Assembly: GCA_021234155.1 (NCBI GenBank)
Contig: JAJEKV010000054.1
Coordinates: 5,567,962-5,631,961 of the forward strand
DNA length: 64,000 nt
Source: Isoetes taiwanensis
Taxonomy: Eukaryota; Streptophyta; Lycopodiopsida; Isoetales; Isoetaceae
Direction: 5' to 3'
Below are positions 12,804-25,486 of the stretch, piece by piece; the first letter of the stretch is position 1; every line of letters begins with the position of its first letter. The notes beneath the pieces were generated by a model. That model was not told the DNA's origin, searched no databases, and was given only the letters and a program-made list of their open reading frames with translations. The translations under genes and the position numbers were made by a program.

Positions 12804-12900
12804 TATTACAAAATTTTTTTGGCCCTTCGGGCCAAAAAAGAAAAAAAAGACAAAATAAAACAAAATAAAACAAAATAAAACAAAATAAAACAAAAGTACA
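12804..12900. repeat. GGCCC hairpin followed by a decanucleotide array
   Basis: At about 12817-12841 a perfect small hairpin (ttttttggccc ttc gggccaaaaaa) is followed at about 12850-12893 by repeats of the 10-mer caaaataaaa. These are simple repeats with no evident coding role. Confidence 0.7.
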
Positions 12901-13429
12901 AAATGATTGATATATTTTAAATTACATAATTTATAGGCTCCATTAAATTACATAATTCATAGGCTCCAAAATGGCTCCAAAATGACGACATTGTAACAAT
13001 GCACTCAAATTGTCTTGAACATAATCTAGAAATGAAGGTAGCCTAGCAGAAATAGCCAAACAAATTGAATCTAGAGGATGGTTGGTATGAAGAGGTTAGA
13101 ATGGGAAGGACTTACTGTTTAGTGCATCTCACTCGTTTCACCCTTTTAAAGTCATTCCAACTGTTTGAAATAAACCCTGGCCTCAAGGATATTACAATGT
13201 CTTTTTGTCAAGGCCTAGAGTACTTCATCTCTACAGCCTCAATATCATGTTGGGTCGTTATGTATGAAACCCTTCACTCAACGGACTAGTAAGGACTAGT
13301 AACCGGTGGCATAAAAGCATTTGAGTGCCACAAGAGGTAAGAGCATCTGGTGGCGCTATCACTTGCTAAATTGCACCAAGAGACCATTATCTCTTACCAA
13401 CCAAAGACAATGAGCAGACATTGTGCTAG
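12901..13429. repeat. Degenerate duplicate of part of the PPR pseudogene
   Basis: Segments here ('tgtttgaaataaaccctggcctcaag' near 13158 and 'ggactagtaa...ataaaagcatttgag' near 13290-13325) recur at about 13950-14010 within the PPR pseudogene region. This points to a tandem duplication with a period near 0.8 kb. No open frame is kept. Confidence 0.45.
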
Positions 13430-13960
13430 ACCTATTAAATTGCCAACTTTTTCTGTGAAGAAGCTCTATGACAACCAAGCATGGCCGTCCATGATATAGC
13501 ATCAGGAAGGAAAGGCATGTTGCAAATTAAGGCTTTTGCCTCATCTTGGTGCCCCTGTTCTTGAGAAGCGGATCAATTATGCGATTCGCGATCTTGATTT
13601 GGCGTTGGTGTGATTCCATAATCTTTACTCATGGACACAAACATGTGGCATCCCTCATTAAAAGCTGGCCTACATATTTGGTAGCGAAAGCATGCTTCCA
13701 ATGGTAACTTCATTCGGCATCAAGCCCTCATCTTTGCATTTCATCCAAAAGCTTGAGGGCTTTAGTGCTTTGTCCATCTTGAACATATCTTTGTGATAAT
13801 AGTGCTACATATTAGTCAAGGCATTCAGACGGCCGGATCTGAACCAAATTCAGAATTTACAATGCATGTATGTACCCGATCTACCTATAGCTAGAGGCAA
13901 TTTGCAACACATCCATCAAGGATGCTCACAAAGGTGATGTGATCTTCTATTTGTTTGAAA
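13430..13960 (-). pseudogene. PPR (pentatricopeptide repeat) pseudogene fragment
   Basis: Minus-strand pieces read as classic PLS-type PPR text in the right order but in different frames: YFKQIEDHITFVSILDGC (about 13895-13955), LKLLDEMQ and LMPNEVTIGSMLS (about 13695-13765), EGCHMFVSMSKDYGITPTP (about 13590-13650), then NMPFLPDAISWTAMLGCHR (about 13480-13540). Stops and frame changes between them show that it is not functional. PPR proteins are organelle RNA-binding proteins and are very numerous in land plants. This copy lies inside the gap that splits the copia element, so it was probably carried in or duplicated there. Confidence 0.75.
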
Positions 13961-15214
13961 TAAACCACGGCCTCAAGGACTAGTAACCTTTTTGTATAAA
14001 AAGCATTTGAGAGCATTTGAGGCTGAACCGGTGATATCGATGCATAAATTGCAACAGATGTAAACATCTGGCAGTTTTGAGCGGATAAAGTAGCCCCGAT
14101 TTGATACAAAACCATCTTTGGTCCTTGGCTTGCATGAACATCTAATACAACGGAAAAGGGTTTGAAATGCAAGGGGCTAAAAAGGTAGATGGGCGATTCT
14201 GAGCTAGTAATAATGCGAGATACACTCTACTGGCCATTACGCATGAGCCCATCCCGTTCCATAATCTTTGGACAAGCCATTGACGATGTCCCCTAAGCTG
14301 TATTCTTCTTTGGGATCTTAACTCCGCCATTGAGTTCAGCTACACACCATTCGTGTTGACTTCCCACTAAACGCTTCGAGTAGAGGTGTTTTTGGACTTC
14401 ACACATTTTTTGGTTGCCTTTAGACCCACGGATGAGCGGCCGTTGCCTACTCCACAATCCAAACCCTAAAGCCGTACAAAGCTTCTGATAAAATGCTTCT
14501 TTGACAAATAAGTGGAGAATCGAAAGCAGTCTGTGTTATGAAGGATGATAAGGGGAATGGTGATCATGAAGAGCCACGCCTTCTTGAAGCGCAAGCTCCA
14601 ACAGGCTCATAATATTATGAGCAACAATCCAGTGGCCAAAAGGGATCGGGAAAAGAACCAAACTTCAACAGAACAAAATTCGGACTTGAGAAGCGAGTCC
14701 GCACGGATCTTGAATTGAAGCACGAAATGAAAGACTTGAGAATCAATGCAAAAAAAAAGCTTCGGAAAGGAGGTGTTGGGGAGCCGTGATCGCTCGAATA
14801 TGAGAGCAGAGAAGTCGATTCGAAGAGAGAAGAAGAAAGCGTCTTTGAGGCCCTCTTTCGTAAAAAGCCACGAAGGGTCGGCCTTGCCTCGAACCCTAAA
14901 ATATGCCCTCTCGACTCCGCATGCAAAGGGAGGGTTGTACATATATTTTTCTTGTACATCTCGACAAATACATGGGTGCTAACCATTAAAAAAGAGCAAA
15001 AAATCAATGCAGCATGTATGCGCACTCTAGAAATACTTATTAGTACACTCCATCAGATACATTCACCAAATCATAGCAAAACCATAGGAAAAAACAGTAT
15101 AAAAATACAAAAGAAACCCCCTGTTATTATGCTACATATACATTCTCAGCATTTTCACACTTTACAAAGCTCCGTTCTTTTAGGTATTGGCTAATACATC
15201 TATATCATTGTCTG
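13961..15214. other. No gene recognised
   Basis: Several short overlapping open frames (for example minus 14615-15025) lack recognisable domains. 'aaaccccctgttattatgctac' near 15116 matches the repeat near 10368. The stretch is part of the DNA that separates the two halves of the copia remnant. Confidence 0.4.
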
Positions 15215-16802
15215 GGAGACTATCTTAGACCATAATCAACCATTTTCACTCTTCAAATCTTTGTTCTTTCCTTTTCATAACCCTGTGCTTATTTCTTATA
15301 TACCTCTTTTTCTAATTCTACAGTTAGGAAGGTTGTAGCTACTAATCTTGCTTTATATTTTGGAGTTCTGTTTGCATTGATCTTTAATTTGAAAACCAAT
15401 TTGTTCCCAATAGCTTGCTTCCCCTTTGGCAAGTTCTCAAGATAAGTTGAGGTCCTTCCAAAGATCTCATTCCTTCATTCATAGCGTCTCCCCATTTGTG
15501 TGCTTCAGACCCATTTATTGCCTCATCAAATGTTTCAGGCACCAGAGTAAAATTTACGGGCACCCAGTATTTTTTATGTTATTATCCATGGGTGATTATT
15601 TAGCATTTTTAGATTTTTATTGATTAATATATGGGCGGTTTTTTTTGGAAGAGGATTTATATTAATTCTAGTGGGCAATTTTATTTGATGTGCAAGTATA
15701 TTTTTGTCGCAACTCTAGAAGTGCATGTTAGAATTCCAAAGCGCACCAAAAATCAAATATGACAGCATTGCTATATTCTCATGTTGACCTTCGAACCTAA
15801 TATTTTCTCAATTCTCTTTTCTCCCATATAGTTATGTTTTCACATTAGCTCCCTCTCTAAGCCTTTGGCCTTCAGTTTTTCTCTTTCTTTCCCTTCCAAT
15901 AGGTTCAATAATTTTAGTGTTATAATTTTTTTGCAGACTAGTCACCTGTAATTTGGTCAACCACTTGGTCAACTTGCTCAATGCTATGGTTCTCATCGAG
16001 ATTTCCAAGTGAGGTTCTATGTCATCATCATCCTCATCCAAGTCTGCATTCATTTCCAAACTCTTCTTTGTAGCATGTATGCCCATTTACGCCATCATTA
16101 TCTGCAATTGTCTTTTAACATATTCACATATAGAATTTTTGCTTATATTTGGTCTATACAATTCTTCTTCAATAAAAGCAACATCTCTACTTATCAAAAT
16201 ATTGCTTTTTGGTGGATTGTATATTCTAAACCCCTTTGATTCCTCATCATAGCCTACAAGATAGATTATGGTTGGTCTATCATCTAGTTGTAGCTCATTT
16301 CTTCAGGAACGTGTATAGCCGAGGCAACCATAGAACCTAAATTTTTCATAGTTTATTACCCTTCCTGACTACATTTGCTCTGGGATTTTTCCATTTATGC
16401 TATTTGATGGTAGAGTATTCTTTTGCACAGCTATCTTAATAGTTTCTTCCAAAGTGCAAGCCTGCATGCTTAAGCATGGACCTAATAGCATTCAAAATTC
16501 TTTTATTTTTCCTCTCAGCAACCACATTTTGCTGAGGTGTATAGCTACAAGTGTATTATCTTTTTATTTCCTTATCTATGTAATATCTATTAAATTTATA
16601 TGAAAAATATGCACCTCCTTGATCAAACCCTCTTTTTCCAGTTGTACGCTCCACTTCTGCTTCCAATGCCTTGAAGGCTTCAAAAGCCAAGTCCTTTGTC
16701 TTGAAGCAGTACATTTATGTTTTTCTTTTGTTACAATCATCCATACATGTTATAAAACAATGATTACTAGAGATTCCTGTAACATTTAATGGTCCACATA
16801 GA
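15215..16802 (-). mobile_element. Ty1-copia pol remnant: integrase and RT N-terminus
   Basis: On the minus strand, integrase text comes first. FITCMDDCNKRK, FEAFKALEAEVERTTGK and GGAYFSYKF lie at about 16580-16790, then the hallmark YTPQQNVVAERKNKRILNAI at about 16480-16560. The RT N-terminus follows at about 15270-15550: PETFDEAINGSEAHKWGDAM, then RGSKLLGTNW, then LKINANRTPKYKARLV. Stops and frameshifts are frequent. This is the 5' half of the element whose RT core and RNase H are at 11.3-12.3 kb. No LTR or gag was identified, so it is a dead relic. Confidence 0.85.
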
Positions 16803-17019
16803 TGAGGATAAACAGTTCAAGAATTTCCTTACTTTCTTTTTGCCCTAAAAAAGGCCAGCCTATTGTGTTTTCCTTGCAGGCTATTGGTGGCCTCAACTTA
16901 TGCTCGTGCAAAAGGATGATATCTTCCTTCAGAGATCTAATAGCAACTAAAACACGACCACACTTAAGGCCCCCCTTGATACCACACAAGTTCCATGAAA
17001 TACTGACCATCTGGTACAA
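16803..17019 (-). mobile_element. LINE ORF2 endonuclease N-terminus fragment
   Basis: The minus frame begins SISWNLCGIKGGLKCGRVL and continues to DIILLHEHKL, the standard start of an APE-type LINE endonuclease (metal-binding Asn in SWN, catalytic Glu in HEHK). It ends abruptly against copia integrase sequence near 16800. It is a scrap, not a functional gene. Confidence 0.7.
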
Positions 17020-19573
17020 CCAATATTTTTCAATGATACTCCACTAGTAGCAATTACACTAGAGGATTTCACACCTCTGATATTCTAGGTCATGACTTCA
17101 AAATTCATTGTGAACTTTAAATGTATAACCACTTCTCTTATTTCATGCATCTAGGTTTCTTTCAATAGCAACACACCGCCAAAGCAGTTGCTAAAAGAGG
17201 AAGTTCTTTTCATCTCAAGTATTTTATCTCACGTTTGCATCCATCTTATTCTTCTTGCATCTAACAGGATTGCGTATTAAACAGGAGCAAATTATGGACT
17301 ACAGGTAGAGGAGGCATCTCATTATGCATCTATACAGGTGGTTGTGCCTATTTTGAAAGCTCGTTCGTTTGGTTTTTCAACAAGCCTTATATTCATTGTA
17401 AACCATCTTGTACAATGGGGAAATCTTAATCCATCTGGTTTGACCGATTGGTTCTATAATTTTCTCAGTACATTAAAACCTGATCTAGCAGTTTCTCTGC
17501 TGTAAAATCTTTCTAGGTTTTAGAGCACTTGCAAATAAGACTACTGGTACAAATAAGACTCAAATTATAGTTGAGTAAATTAGTGCAATGGGCCCCATTA
17601 ATTTAGAGAGCTGCTTCAATTTTATTCAATTATGTACTCATGTACTGTACAAAAATACCTGACTAGTTATACATACAGGGGCCAAAAGTGAATTAATTAG
17701 AGACATTGGTATTCGCATTCCTGAAGAGGTCAGGCAGCCAGCATAGCTGTGATATGATTAGCATGCTCGACTAGTGAAAAGAGACTGATAAACAATCCAG
17801 TTCCTACAGGCATTTGCTGTTGTTTGAAAAAATCAGCTAGGAGAGGGAACTATGGAGGAACAGGGCTTGGTCTGACAATCTCTAAACATGCTTGTAATAC
17901 CATATTTCAATATGTTTAACTTGGAGGAGGAGTTAAACATTTTCTTTAGCTTAAAGATGTTAATGTTTGTAGTTGGCAGAATTAATGGGACATGAGCTGA
18001 TGACCCACTGTAAAGTTGGAAAAGGATTAATATTCACCTTATCAATTAAGTGGAGATACAGAAAGGATTGCTACAAAGGTACTCTGCATCGTATCTGGAA
18101 TCTTGATGGGCAGAGAGTGTTGGATCGCTACAAGGGATTGTTGTTGCATAATGAAAAGTAGCATTCAAAGATGATCGGGCATCGATTAATGATGCCAGAC
18201 GTCATTCAATGTCATTGATTGGTCAAACATTGTCTAACGACTCGTCCACATCGTTAAACGGTGATCATGGATCTGGTGTGGCTTATACGTCGTCGTGGCA
18301 TGCTTTGTGGACTCGACGTCGTTTAATGACGTCTCGTGGATATGGCGTAGCCGATATGATGTCCTAGCTTGCTGAGGTGTAAGAACATGCCTATCTGACT
18401 AGCTTTCGTGGACGTTGATGTATATGAGACGTCATTAGACAACATCCTGACATCATTCAACTTCATTTAGCTTCAACTTATTATCATTTAGCTGATTTTC
18501 TTCCAAGTCTTTGGCACTTTAGAAGTGTTTCTTATCCTCATAAGATAAGATCATCGCATTGCGTGGATGAAGTGTTATCCGTGCCATCTGTGATATTCAG
18601 GCCCAAGGATAGTAAGAAAGTGATGCAGCCTGGGAGAAGTCTTTTGTTCCAGAAAATGACCATCTAACATTATTGAATGTTTATTTACGCTGAAAAGAGC
18701 CTATATAATTTGTGAAATTATGAAATCCTGAATCTAATCATTCAGTTTACCATCAAGAAATACTTTTCTAATATCCCATCTTAAACTTGCATAAAAAGTA
18801 CAATACTTGAAAAACCTGTATTTGTTAATTCAATGTTCTAGAACTCTTGTGCTAATCTACTTCTAGACAGTTATTTCTTGAAGCTATAAATACAAGAGCA
18901 GAAGGCATCCCCACAATAAGTTCTGAATGAGATTGGATCAAAGAGATCCCTCTGGTTCTAGACTGTAGAGATAATCTAGTGCTTGGAACCACAGGATCAA
19001 TATTTGAACATACCATAGGAAGGCCCTATGCCAGAGAAATTGACATCTTATAGCAGGGCTACGAGGACTCAGCAATAAAAAAAGACAACCCAGATGAGCT
19101 GGCAATGGCAGGCCATACTTCAGAAGAAAAAGCTGGTTGAGTTCAATCTCAAAGAGAAAATGTGACATCCATTGCAACGTGCAAAAGAATCAGGGAGAAG
19201 GGGTTGGTTACGCAGTGTGTTTTGAAGATTAGACTAATCATAAAACTGTTAATTAAATACATGACGGATGGAATGCTATTTTTGCATTACCTGGAATTCC
19301 TATTCTGGACGCCAACTTCAAGATTGTTGATTGCTCATAATCAATGCCTTTGCAGATACCATTATAGACGTCCTTCCAGTAGCACGATCCAATATGATAT
19401 AAACCAAAGTTAGAGAACTTATGTCAAATGATTACAAACAAATGCTTTATTAGATAACTATGAATCTTAGTTCTTTTACAAGCTCAACTGATGTTGAAAT
19501 CTTACCCGATTTCGGTGAATAAAGATCCCAAAACCGAGTCGATCATAGATCGTCTTTGCTCTAAAAATATTGT
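17020..19573. other. No gene recognised; cluster of ACGTCA-type motifs
   Basis: Only short open frames. Between about 18190 and 18480 the text is dense in GACGTC/TGACGT-like and 'gtcattcaa'/'gtcgtttaa' words in both orientations. This reads as a degenerate short repeat and incidentally resembles bZIP sites. The rest is unassigned spacer. Confidence 0.35.
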
Positions 19574-19841
19574 TTACACTGGGATCGCTTGCAAGGCATA
19601 GTAATTCTCAACAGAATGGAGGAAGCAGGGGATCCCAGATAACACTGGAGTTAGATGCTTCCTGAAAATCTTGGCAAGCGATAGCGAACCTGTGAACATC
19701 CCTAATGCTCGTCTTATAAAAAACCATTGCCAAGCAATCCAGAGACAGATCAAGAAAGCCAGGGACAGAACTATGTGGTCCATAACAAATGCAATTTACA
19801 TATATGATACAATATACTCTATATAGCAATCTAAAAAACAA
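19574..19841 (-). pseudogene. F-box (PP2-B-like) gene fragment, copy 1
   Basis: The minus frame contains LSLDCLAMVFYKTSIRDV, then FAIACQDFQEASNSSVIWDPLLP. This is the F-box of phloem-protein-2-B-like F-box proteins (usual pattern LPEDCLA..LS.TSP.DA......V...F..AA.SD.VWE.FLP). Only this N-terminal exon is present and no PP2 lectin-like domain follows. A closely related copy lies at 32074-32277. Both are followed by the same AT-rich repeat, so the F-box piece appears to be part of a duplicated unit rather than a working gene. Confidence 0.6.
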
Positions 19842-20607
19842 AAATAATAGTGCAACAAAAAGCAGTACTGAAAGTTGGACAAATGTTTATAAAGCATCTT
19901 TATCAACAATTTTATAAATAGCTATACTGCAAAAGATTTGAGAAGTGGCAAATTCAAAATTTTTTTTTTTTTCTTTTTTTATAAAGAGTAAACTATAAAT
20001 GCTAATTCTATTAATTAGAGGTTGTATATCAGAAAAAATTTGTTAAAAAGATATATAGATAATGGTATATATATGTAAATAAATTTGTGGGCAATTTTTT
20101 AAATTAAAAAGAAGGAAGAAAATTACTAGCTGCGCGTTAAACATCTTCGATTTCAGCATGGATTAAATTTGAATGTTGTGGTACCATTCTTGAGGCTTCG
20201 GGCTATTCAACAAATGCCAATTTTGTTTTAAGCATGGAGAGAAATGGCTAAGTAAGAAAGTGCCATTCAAATAGAAATGGAGAAACTTAATAGAATTATA
20301 TTGTTTATTTATTTGTAATTTCTGTATCACGACTTTATATGAGTCAAGAATTCCACAATACAAATATATTATGTGCTATTATAAAAGTTAGTTTATATAA
20401 TATAAAGTTTAGTTTATCACACGGACAAATTGGTTATAATACAAACCTAAAACTAAAAAAACCATTGAATACTCTCAATATTTCAGTCCTCAAAAGATAA
20501 TATTTAAAAATATGAACTTTTGTTTGATAGAATGACCTTAAAAATTTAACAATTAGTACTTTTTAAATGTTTGGCAAATGACATTTTATAATAACAAATA
20601 TGATTAG
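19842..20607. repeat. AT-rich repeat unit downstream of F-box fragment, copy 1
   Basis: Markers such as 'tacatatatgatacaatata', 'aaagcatctttatcaacaat', 'gtatatcagaaaaaattt' and 'agtttatcacacggacaaattgg' recur in the copies at 21075-21830, 24570-24916 and 32285-32521. No coding content. It was interrupted by the LINE at 20608-21074. Confidence 0.7.
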
Positions 20608-21074
20608 TGACTGCCCGACATACGGAGACATCAGGGACAGATATAGGAATATAAGGTGGGGAGAACCAGTCCACAAGCTGATGAAGATGACAGAATCACT
20701 AAGTGATCTAGCAGACGCGATCCACAGAATGACGGCCAGACACAGAGAAGTACACAGTGAAAGAGGGCTTGTAATATGATCCGTACAAAACGACTCATAT
20801 AGCCTCACACAAATTGCTCAGCTAAAAGCTGATTGATAACGACGCATCACTGCACGGCCAAGAAGCCGAGGTAAAAGCGGGGTGCCGGTATTAAAAGGAA
20901 AAAGTCAGCCTTCCGAAAAGGCTACATTGTAACAGCGTGATGTGCTAGTAGCACCCTTTTAGGGAGCTCGCCCATGCTACACAAGTCCAGGGGCCTTATG
21001 GCACAAAGGACACAAATGTATTCTATTCTATTCTATTCTATTCTATTCTATTCTATTCTATTCTATTCTATTCT
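20608..21074 (+). mobile_element. 5'-truncated LINE 3' end with (ATTCT)n tail
   Basis: It opens inside the C-terminal zinc-knuckle region of a LINE ORF2: CPTYGDIRDRYRNI, compare HCPAYNDIRSRF in the LINE at 53.3 kb. The frame ends near 20778, then a 3' UTR runs into about eleven ATTCT repeats (21019-21074). The flanks ('aaatatgattag' before, 'aatacatgactaat' after) look like a worn target duplication. Related uninterrupted sequence near 24780 ('aaatatatgactaattt') shows the empty site. A simple-repeat 3' tail instead of poly(A) is common in some plant non-LTR lineages. Confidence 0.75.
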
Positions 21075-21830
21075 AATACATGACTAATTTATAAAGCTAA
21101 ATTTTCACAATTATAATTTACATAAATGATATGATATATACTCTATATCAGGGATAGGTTCAATACTCCGTATGTTTTATATACAATATGTATTATTCGT
21201 ATGATACGGCACAAATTTGTTATATAATATGTAAGAAATACGGCAAAAAACAAGGCATCGGAAGATTTTTACGTATGCGAAAAGAAGTAAAGCGCGTACT
21301 CAAAAGTTTTTCGCGACACTGAAAAACCTGTACACAAAAAGGCAAATTATATTGTTCCGCGTACGCGATAGTTGTTTCGTCAAAACAAAAATGGCAGGGC
21401 AATAAAAACTAGTACTGAAAGTTTGACAAATCTTTATAAAATATCTTTATCAACAATTTTATGAATAGCTATATTGCACAAGATTTGGCATTGGGCAATT
21501 CAAAAATAATTTTTTTATGATGATAAAGAGTAAACTATAAATATTAATATTAATTCTATTAATTAGAAGTTGTATATCAGAAAAAATTTGTTAAAAAGAT
21601 ATATTGATATTGTTATATGTAGTTAAATAAATTTTAGATAATTTTTTAAATTGATAAAGAAAAAAAGCAATAAAACTACTAGCTAAATTTTCAAATTTTT
21701 TATAATTATATTATTTATTTATTTTTTATTTTTTTATCATGAGTTTATATTAGTTTAAAAATTCCACAATATATATATTATAAACTATTACAAAAGTAAC
21801 TAAAGTTAACTAAAGTTTTATATAATACAT
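21075..21830. repeat. AT-rich repeat unit, second portion/copy
   Basis: It resumes the repeat interrupted by the LINE. 'tactgaaagtttgacaaat', 'atctttatcaacaatttta' and 'gtatatcagaaaaaatttg' match 19.86-20.1 kb, 24.87-24.91 kb and 32.31-32.5 kb. No gene. Confidence 0.65.
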
Positions 21831-24569
21831 TACATTTCTCTTTCCAACGTCCCATGTTTAAGGAAGTGAATACTGCTTGGACTTTTGTCCGATTCTTTTT
21901 TATTTGAGGTAAACATCAAAAGCTTGTTTAAATTTGAATGCTCAAAATACTTATACGTCTGCAGTGCCCATAATAGAAATTGAGCACTGCCATGTTAGCA
22001 AAGACATGAGGATCTCTAATGACATGTCATAAACTTGGGCATAAATTGCGATCTTTTGCTATAAGTCCTAAAGACATCCTTTGCTATAAGTCCTAAAGAC
22101 ATCCGCAAAACATTGTGAATCAATTATGTGACAAAACACGAATGTGGAGCGAAATTGGACGAAATGCCATGTATATTATACCTAATTTGAATTGTATCTA
22201 GATTTAAACCCATTATCTCTGTTCCATATACTATAACAAAACATCGACTATAAAAAATATTAGCAATCATGATTTGCAAATGTTAAACTACTGCAAATTG
22301 GCTTGAAAAACCTTCTTTAAATTGCAGCTAACCCCATCAGCATCCCAGCTACGCAGGAAAAATCTACACCTCAGCATGCCACATTCAATCCAGTGACCAT
22401 GTGGAAGCAGAAGATTCGATTATACAATCTAATTTATGCAAATAGTTTAGTGAATCCCCTTCATTATTCCGTGAAGTCCCTTCATTATTCCCAAAAAACG
22501 TTATAAAAATTTAGCAATTCGTTTTTTTCTATTCACAAATCAATATCTGCTAATATTTTGATTCAGTTAATCTCAAATCCTCTTTTAAATGCATTTTTCT
22601 CTTATCAACTTTGTCTGGGATGTGGGGCCTCCAGATAGAAGAGAGCAAAATACGCCTTATTATAGCCATGGCATCACATATCCATCCCCGCAAACCATCA
22701 TGGCATCATAGGTCCATCCCCTGCAAACTATAAATTCATAACTGAGATAAAATATCCGAGCAAAATCTAAAGAATTAGAGAGATTCAAAAGTTTCATGAG
22801 GACACTGAATTGAAATCACTGTTGAAATGGCCCGAGGAAATCAATAGTACAATCCAATAAAAAAATGCGGGTCTAGCAACCACATGCATTCCCCTTCTCT
22901 GATGCAAACCTCTTCTGCCAAAAAATCACACCAAACACTTGGTGCCCTTGTTTGTGACAGCTAATGCAAAGACAATGAAATAGAAGAGTAAAAGAATGAG
23001 GGCATAAATCTATAGCAGCCAGGGTACTCTACAGCATAAACAGACAGGGACGGAAGCAAAGTTGTTTTCCTACAAACATGAGGGTAAATATTCCCCCATC
23101 ATCCCCATGCTGTGTTCTGCAGAGAAGCTCGTTTTCCATAGTCTTCACTAGAATTCTAAGCTAAGAAACAATAAATTGTAAAGAAATAGTTATAACACAA
23201 TATTATTACAAAAATGTCTAAGTATCTTGTTACCCATCAAGATTTGCCGTAAAGAAAATGCTCTTTAAGAAACAGATCATAAAATTTATCATGTACTTCA
23301 AAGCATTAGTTCCTGTGTTCCCTTGAAAATCTGTCTAGCATCACAATGAAAATTTTCCTGCAAAATAGGGGCCCAAGAGATGCAGCAGAGCTATGCAGCC
23401 TGGCCAAAACCTAGGTGAATCTTTGCATGTATCTGTAGGGAATACCCAAAAGCCCAAAAGCATTACACCGAAACAAACACCAGAATGGCTTATCTGGAAG
23501 CAAAACGGCAACAGACCTGCAAACATCTATCGAATACCTGTCAATTCCAAAGCTTAATGCCATTAGCTGCCAATGCCTGTAGTTTCAAGATGGCAAGGCA
23601 AAAAAGGGATCCTTCTACTTCGGCTCTGCAATGACGAAACAGGAAACAGGCTCTCCAGTTTTTGAAAGCTAAAATGGAGCAAAAACTTTGTTAACCTTCA
23701 TTCTTCTACAAATTTGTGGCATATAAGATATAAGATAGGCACAGCTACTATTTGTCTGCCACAGTTCCAGAAATTGTGAAGGATGCCATGCTGAGTCCGT
23801 TGAATCATCCTGTGTTTTTTCCTTGCGAATGATTAGATGGGCAGCTGCATCTATTAGAATCGACTCATGCATATGGCAATACTTCTCACCGATTGTTATG
23901 GCAATACTTCTCACCGACTGTCATTTGCAAAGGGGATGGATGCAACAGCCATAGTTCGCCCGTTGTTTGCCCGCCTTATGATCAAAACTTGGAGCTCCCT
24001 TTGGCAGAATACGGTAGGGCTTGAGCTTTGTTGGAGCTTAGCAAAAACGCCAGCGCCACGGGATTAAAGCAAGCACGGAGCTTGGCTATGGCCGCCGTCA
24101 AACCCATACCTGAAGCAATCTGTAAGTGCAAGTGCTAAGTTAGCTGGAGGTTTTAATCTAAAACAGAAGAATAGAGTGAATAAATAATTCCATGTAAGTA
24201 TGGTGTTTCAACCAGCCGACACTCCAAGAACTCATTGCTTTCGAATGGCGACGACGAGCTTTTGGCTATGGCCGAACATAGATCACTCACACTTACGGTG
24301 CAGAGCATTTGATTCGAAGCAAAGCTTTCTATCCTAACTTGGTTACCCCTCTATTTCTGCATCCGATGCCTCTGTTCCTCTTCTTGGACCTTCAAGCTGT
24401 CGCGACAAATCCAGAGCAGAGGATTGCTTCCAAAGCAAGAAATCCGGGGGCTTCCACAAGCAGGTCTTCCACAAATCCGTCGGAAAACTTTACCGACGGT
24501 TGTACCCAGGAAAAAGACTGGGTACGTGTCACTAAAATATCAAAGGCATAAAAGAATCGAATCTAAGGA
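21831..24569. other. No gene recognised
   Basis: Unassigned spacer. A short tandem duplication ('ctttgctataagtcctaaagacatc') sits near 22055-22105 and another ('gcaatacttctcaccga') near 23875-23920. Open frames are short and featureless. A 7-bp inverted repeat near 24477-24499 is noted but not assigned a role. Confidence 0.4.
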
Positions 24570-24916
24570 AACAGAATTATATATGTGTAGATAAGGTTTA
24601 GTTTGTCACATAGACAAATTGGCTATAATACAAACCTAAAACTCAAACAACCATTGAATATTCTCAATATTTCATTTCTCAAAAAAAATTAAAACTACGA
24701 ACTTTCATTTGATAGAATGACCTTAAAAATTTAACAATTAATATTTTCCATATGTTTGATAAATGACATTTTATACATAATAAATATATGACTAATTTAT
24801 AGAACTAAAGATTTCACAAATGTAATTTACATAAATGATACAAAAAAAGCAAAAATGCCAACAAAAAGCAGGTATAGGAAGTTTGATAAATCTTTAAAAG
24901 CATCTTTATTAACAAT
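24570..24916. repeat. AT-rich repeat, third copy, cut by YR element 1
   Basis: It matches 20.38-20.6 and 21.08-21.46 kb ('gtttgataaatgacatttta', 'atgactaatttata', 'aaagcatctttattaacaat'). It stops exactly where the left repeat of the tyrosine-recombinase element begins (24917). The last bases before the element are 'aacaat'. Confidence 0.7.
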
Positions 24917-25052
24917 CCCATCGATCCGAGCCATCGGATCGCCATTCTGGGAAAGGACGAGCCCCTATATTAGGCTAGTTCCATTCTCAGGCCGGTTATC
25001 GGCGTCTTCTCACAGCAGCATTTTCTTCTTTCTCGTAGCTTCCCTCCCTTCC
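24917..25052 (+). repeat. YR element 1 left repeat A1
   Basis: 136 bp, starting cccatcgatccgagccatcg. Reading by eye I find no difference from A2 at 31001-31136. The first ~43 bases contain the palindrome CGATCCGA/TCGGATCG and the right half of a larger inverted repeat (ATTCTGGGAAAGGAC), whose left half is supplied by B. Confidence 0.85.
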
Positions 25053-25486
25053 TTTACACTTCATGCAACCCTTTTGCTGATTCAGTCTCTTTTCTTGACA
25101 ATGGTTTCTTGCCTAGCTTTTACATGCTTTCGTTTTCATCACAGATACAATCTCATCTTCACGACAATGCTTTTCTTGCTAGCTTTTACATGCTTTTGTC
25201 ACGGATGCAATCTCATCTTCATGGTAGCATCAGATTGGGACCCGTATGATTTCTATGATTCTTAGAAAGGCATCCCGAGGGAATCGTTTACCGGGGCATC
25301 GGGACGCGATTACAGGAGCATTGGTGGCCTCTGTGATTGGTTTTGGATTCATATTTTTTATCTGTTCTTCTATTTCGATTCTTGTTTTATTACATGCATG
25401 CCTTCTTATCTTGCCAGATTTCGATTTTAGATTCGATGCATGCCTTCTTATGTTGCCAGATTTCGATTTCGATTCCTGCTTTCCGA
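25053..25486. repeat. YR element 1 body, left part with short tandem duplications
   Basis: Contains a duplicated ~65-bp unit ('cttgcctagcttttacatgctt' near 25107 and 'cttgctagcttttacatgcttt' near 25175, each followed by 'gcaatctcatcttcatgg'-like text). A second duplication of 'gcatgccttcttat.ttgccagatttcgattt' lies at 25397-25470. No intact gene. Confidence 0.55.

Noticed and set aside
24477-24499. CCGTCGG...CCGACGG hairpin resembling a bacterial terminator
   Set aside because: Plant nuclear context; a 7-bp inverted repeat without a T-run is expected by chance.
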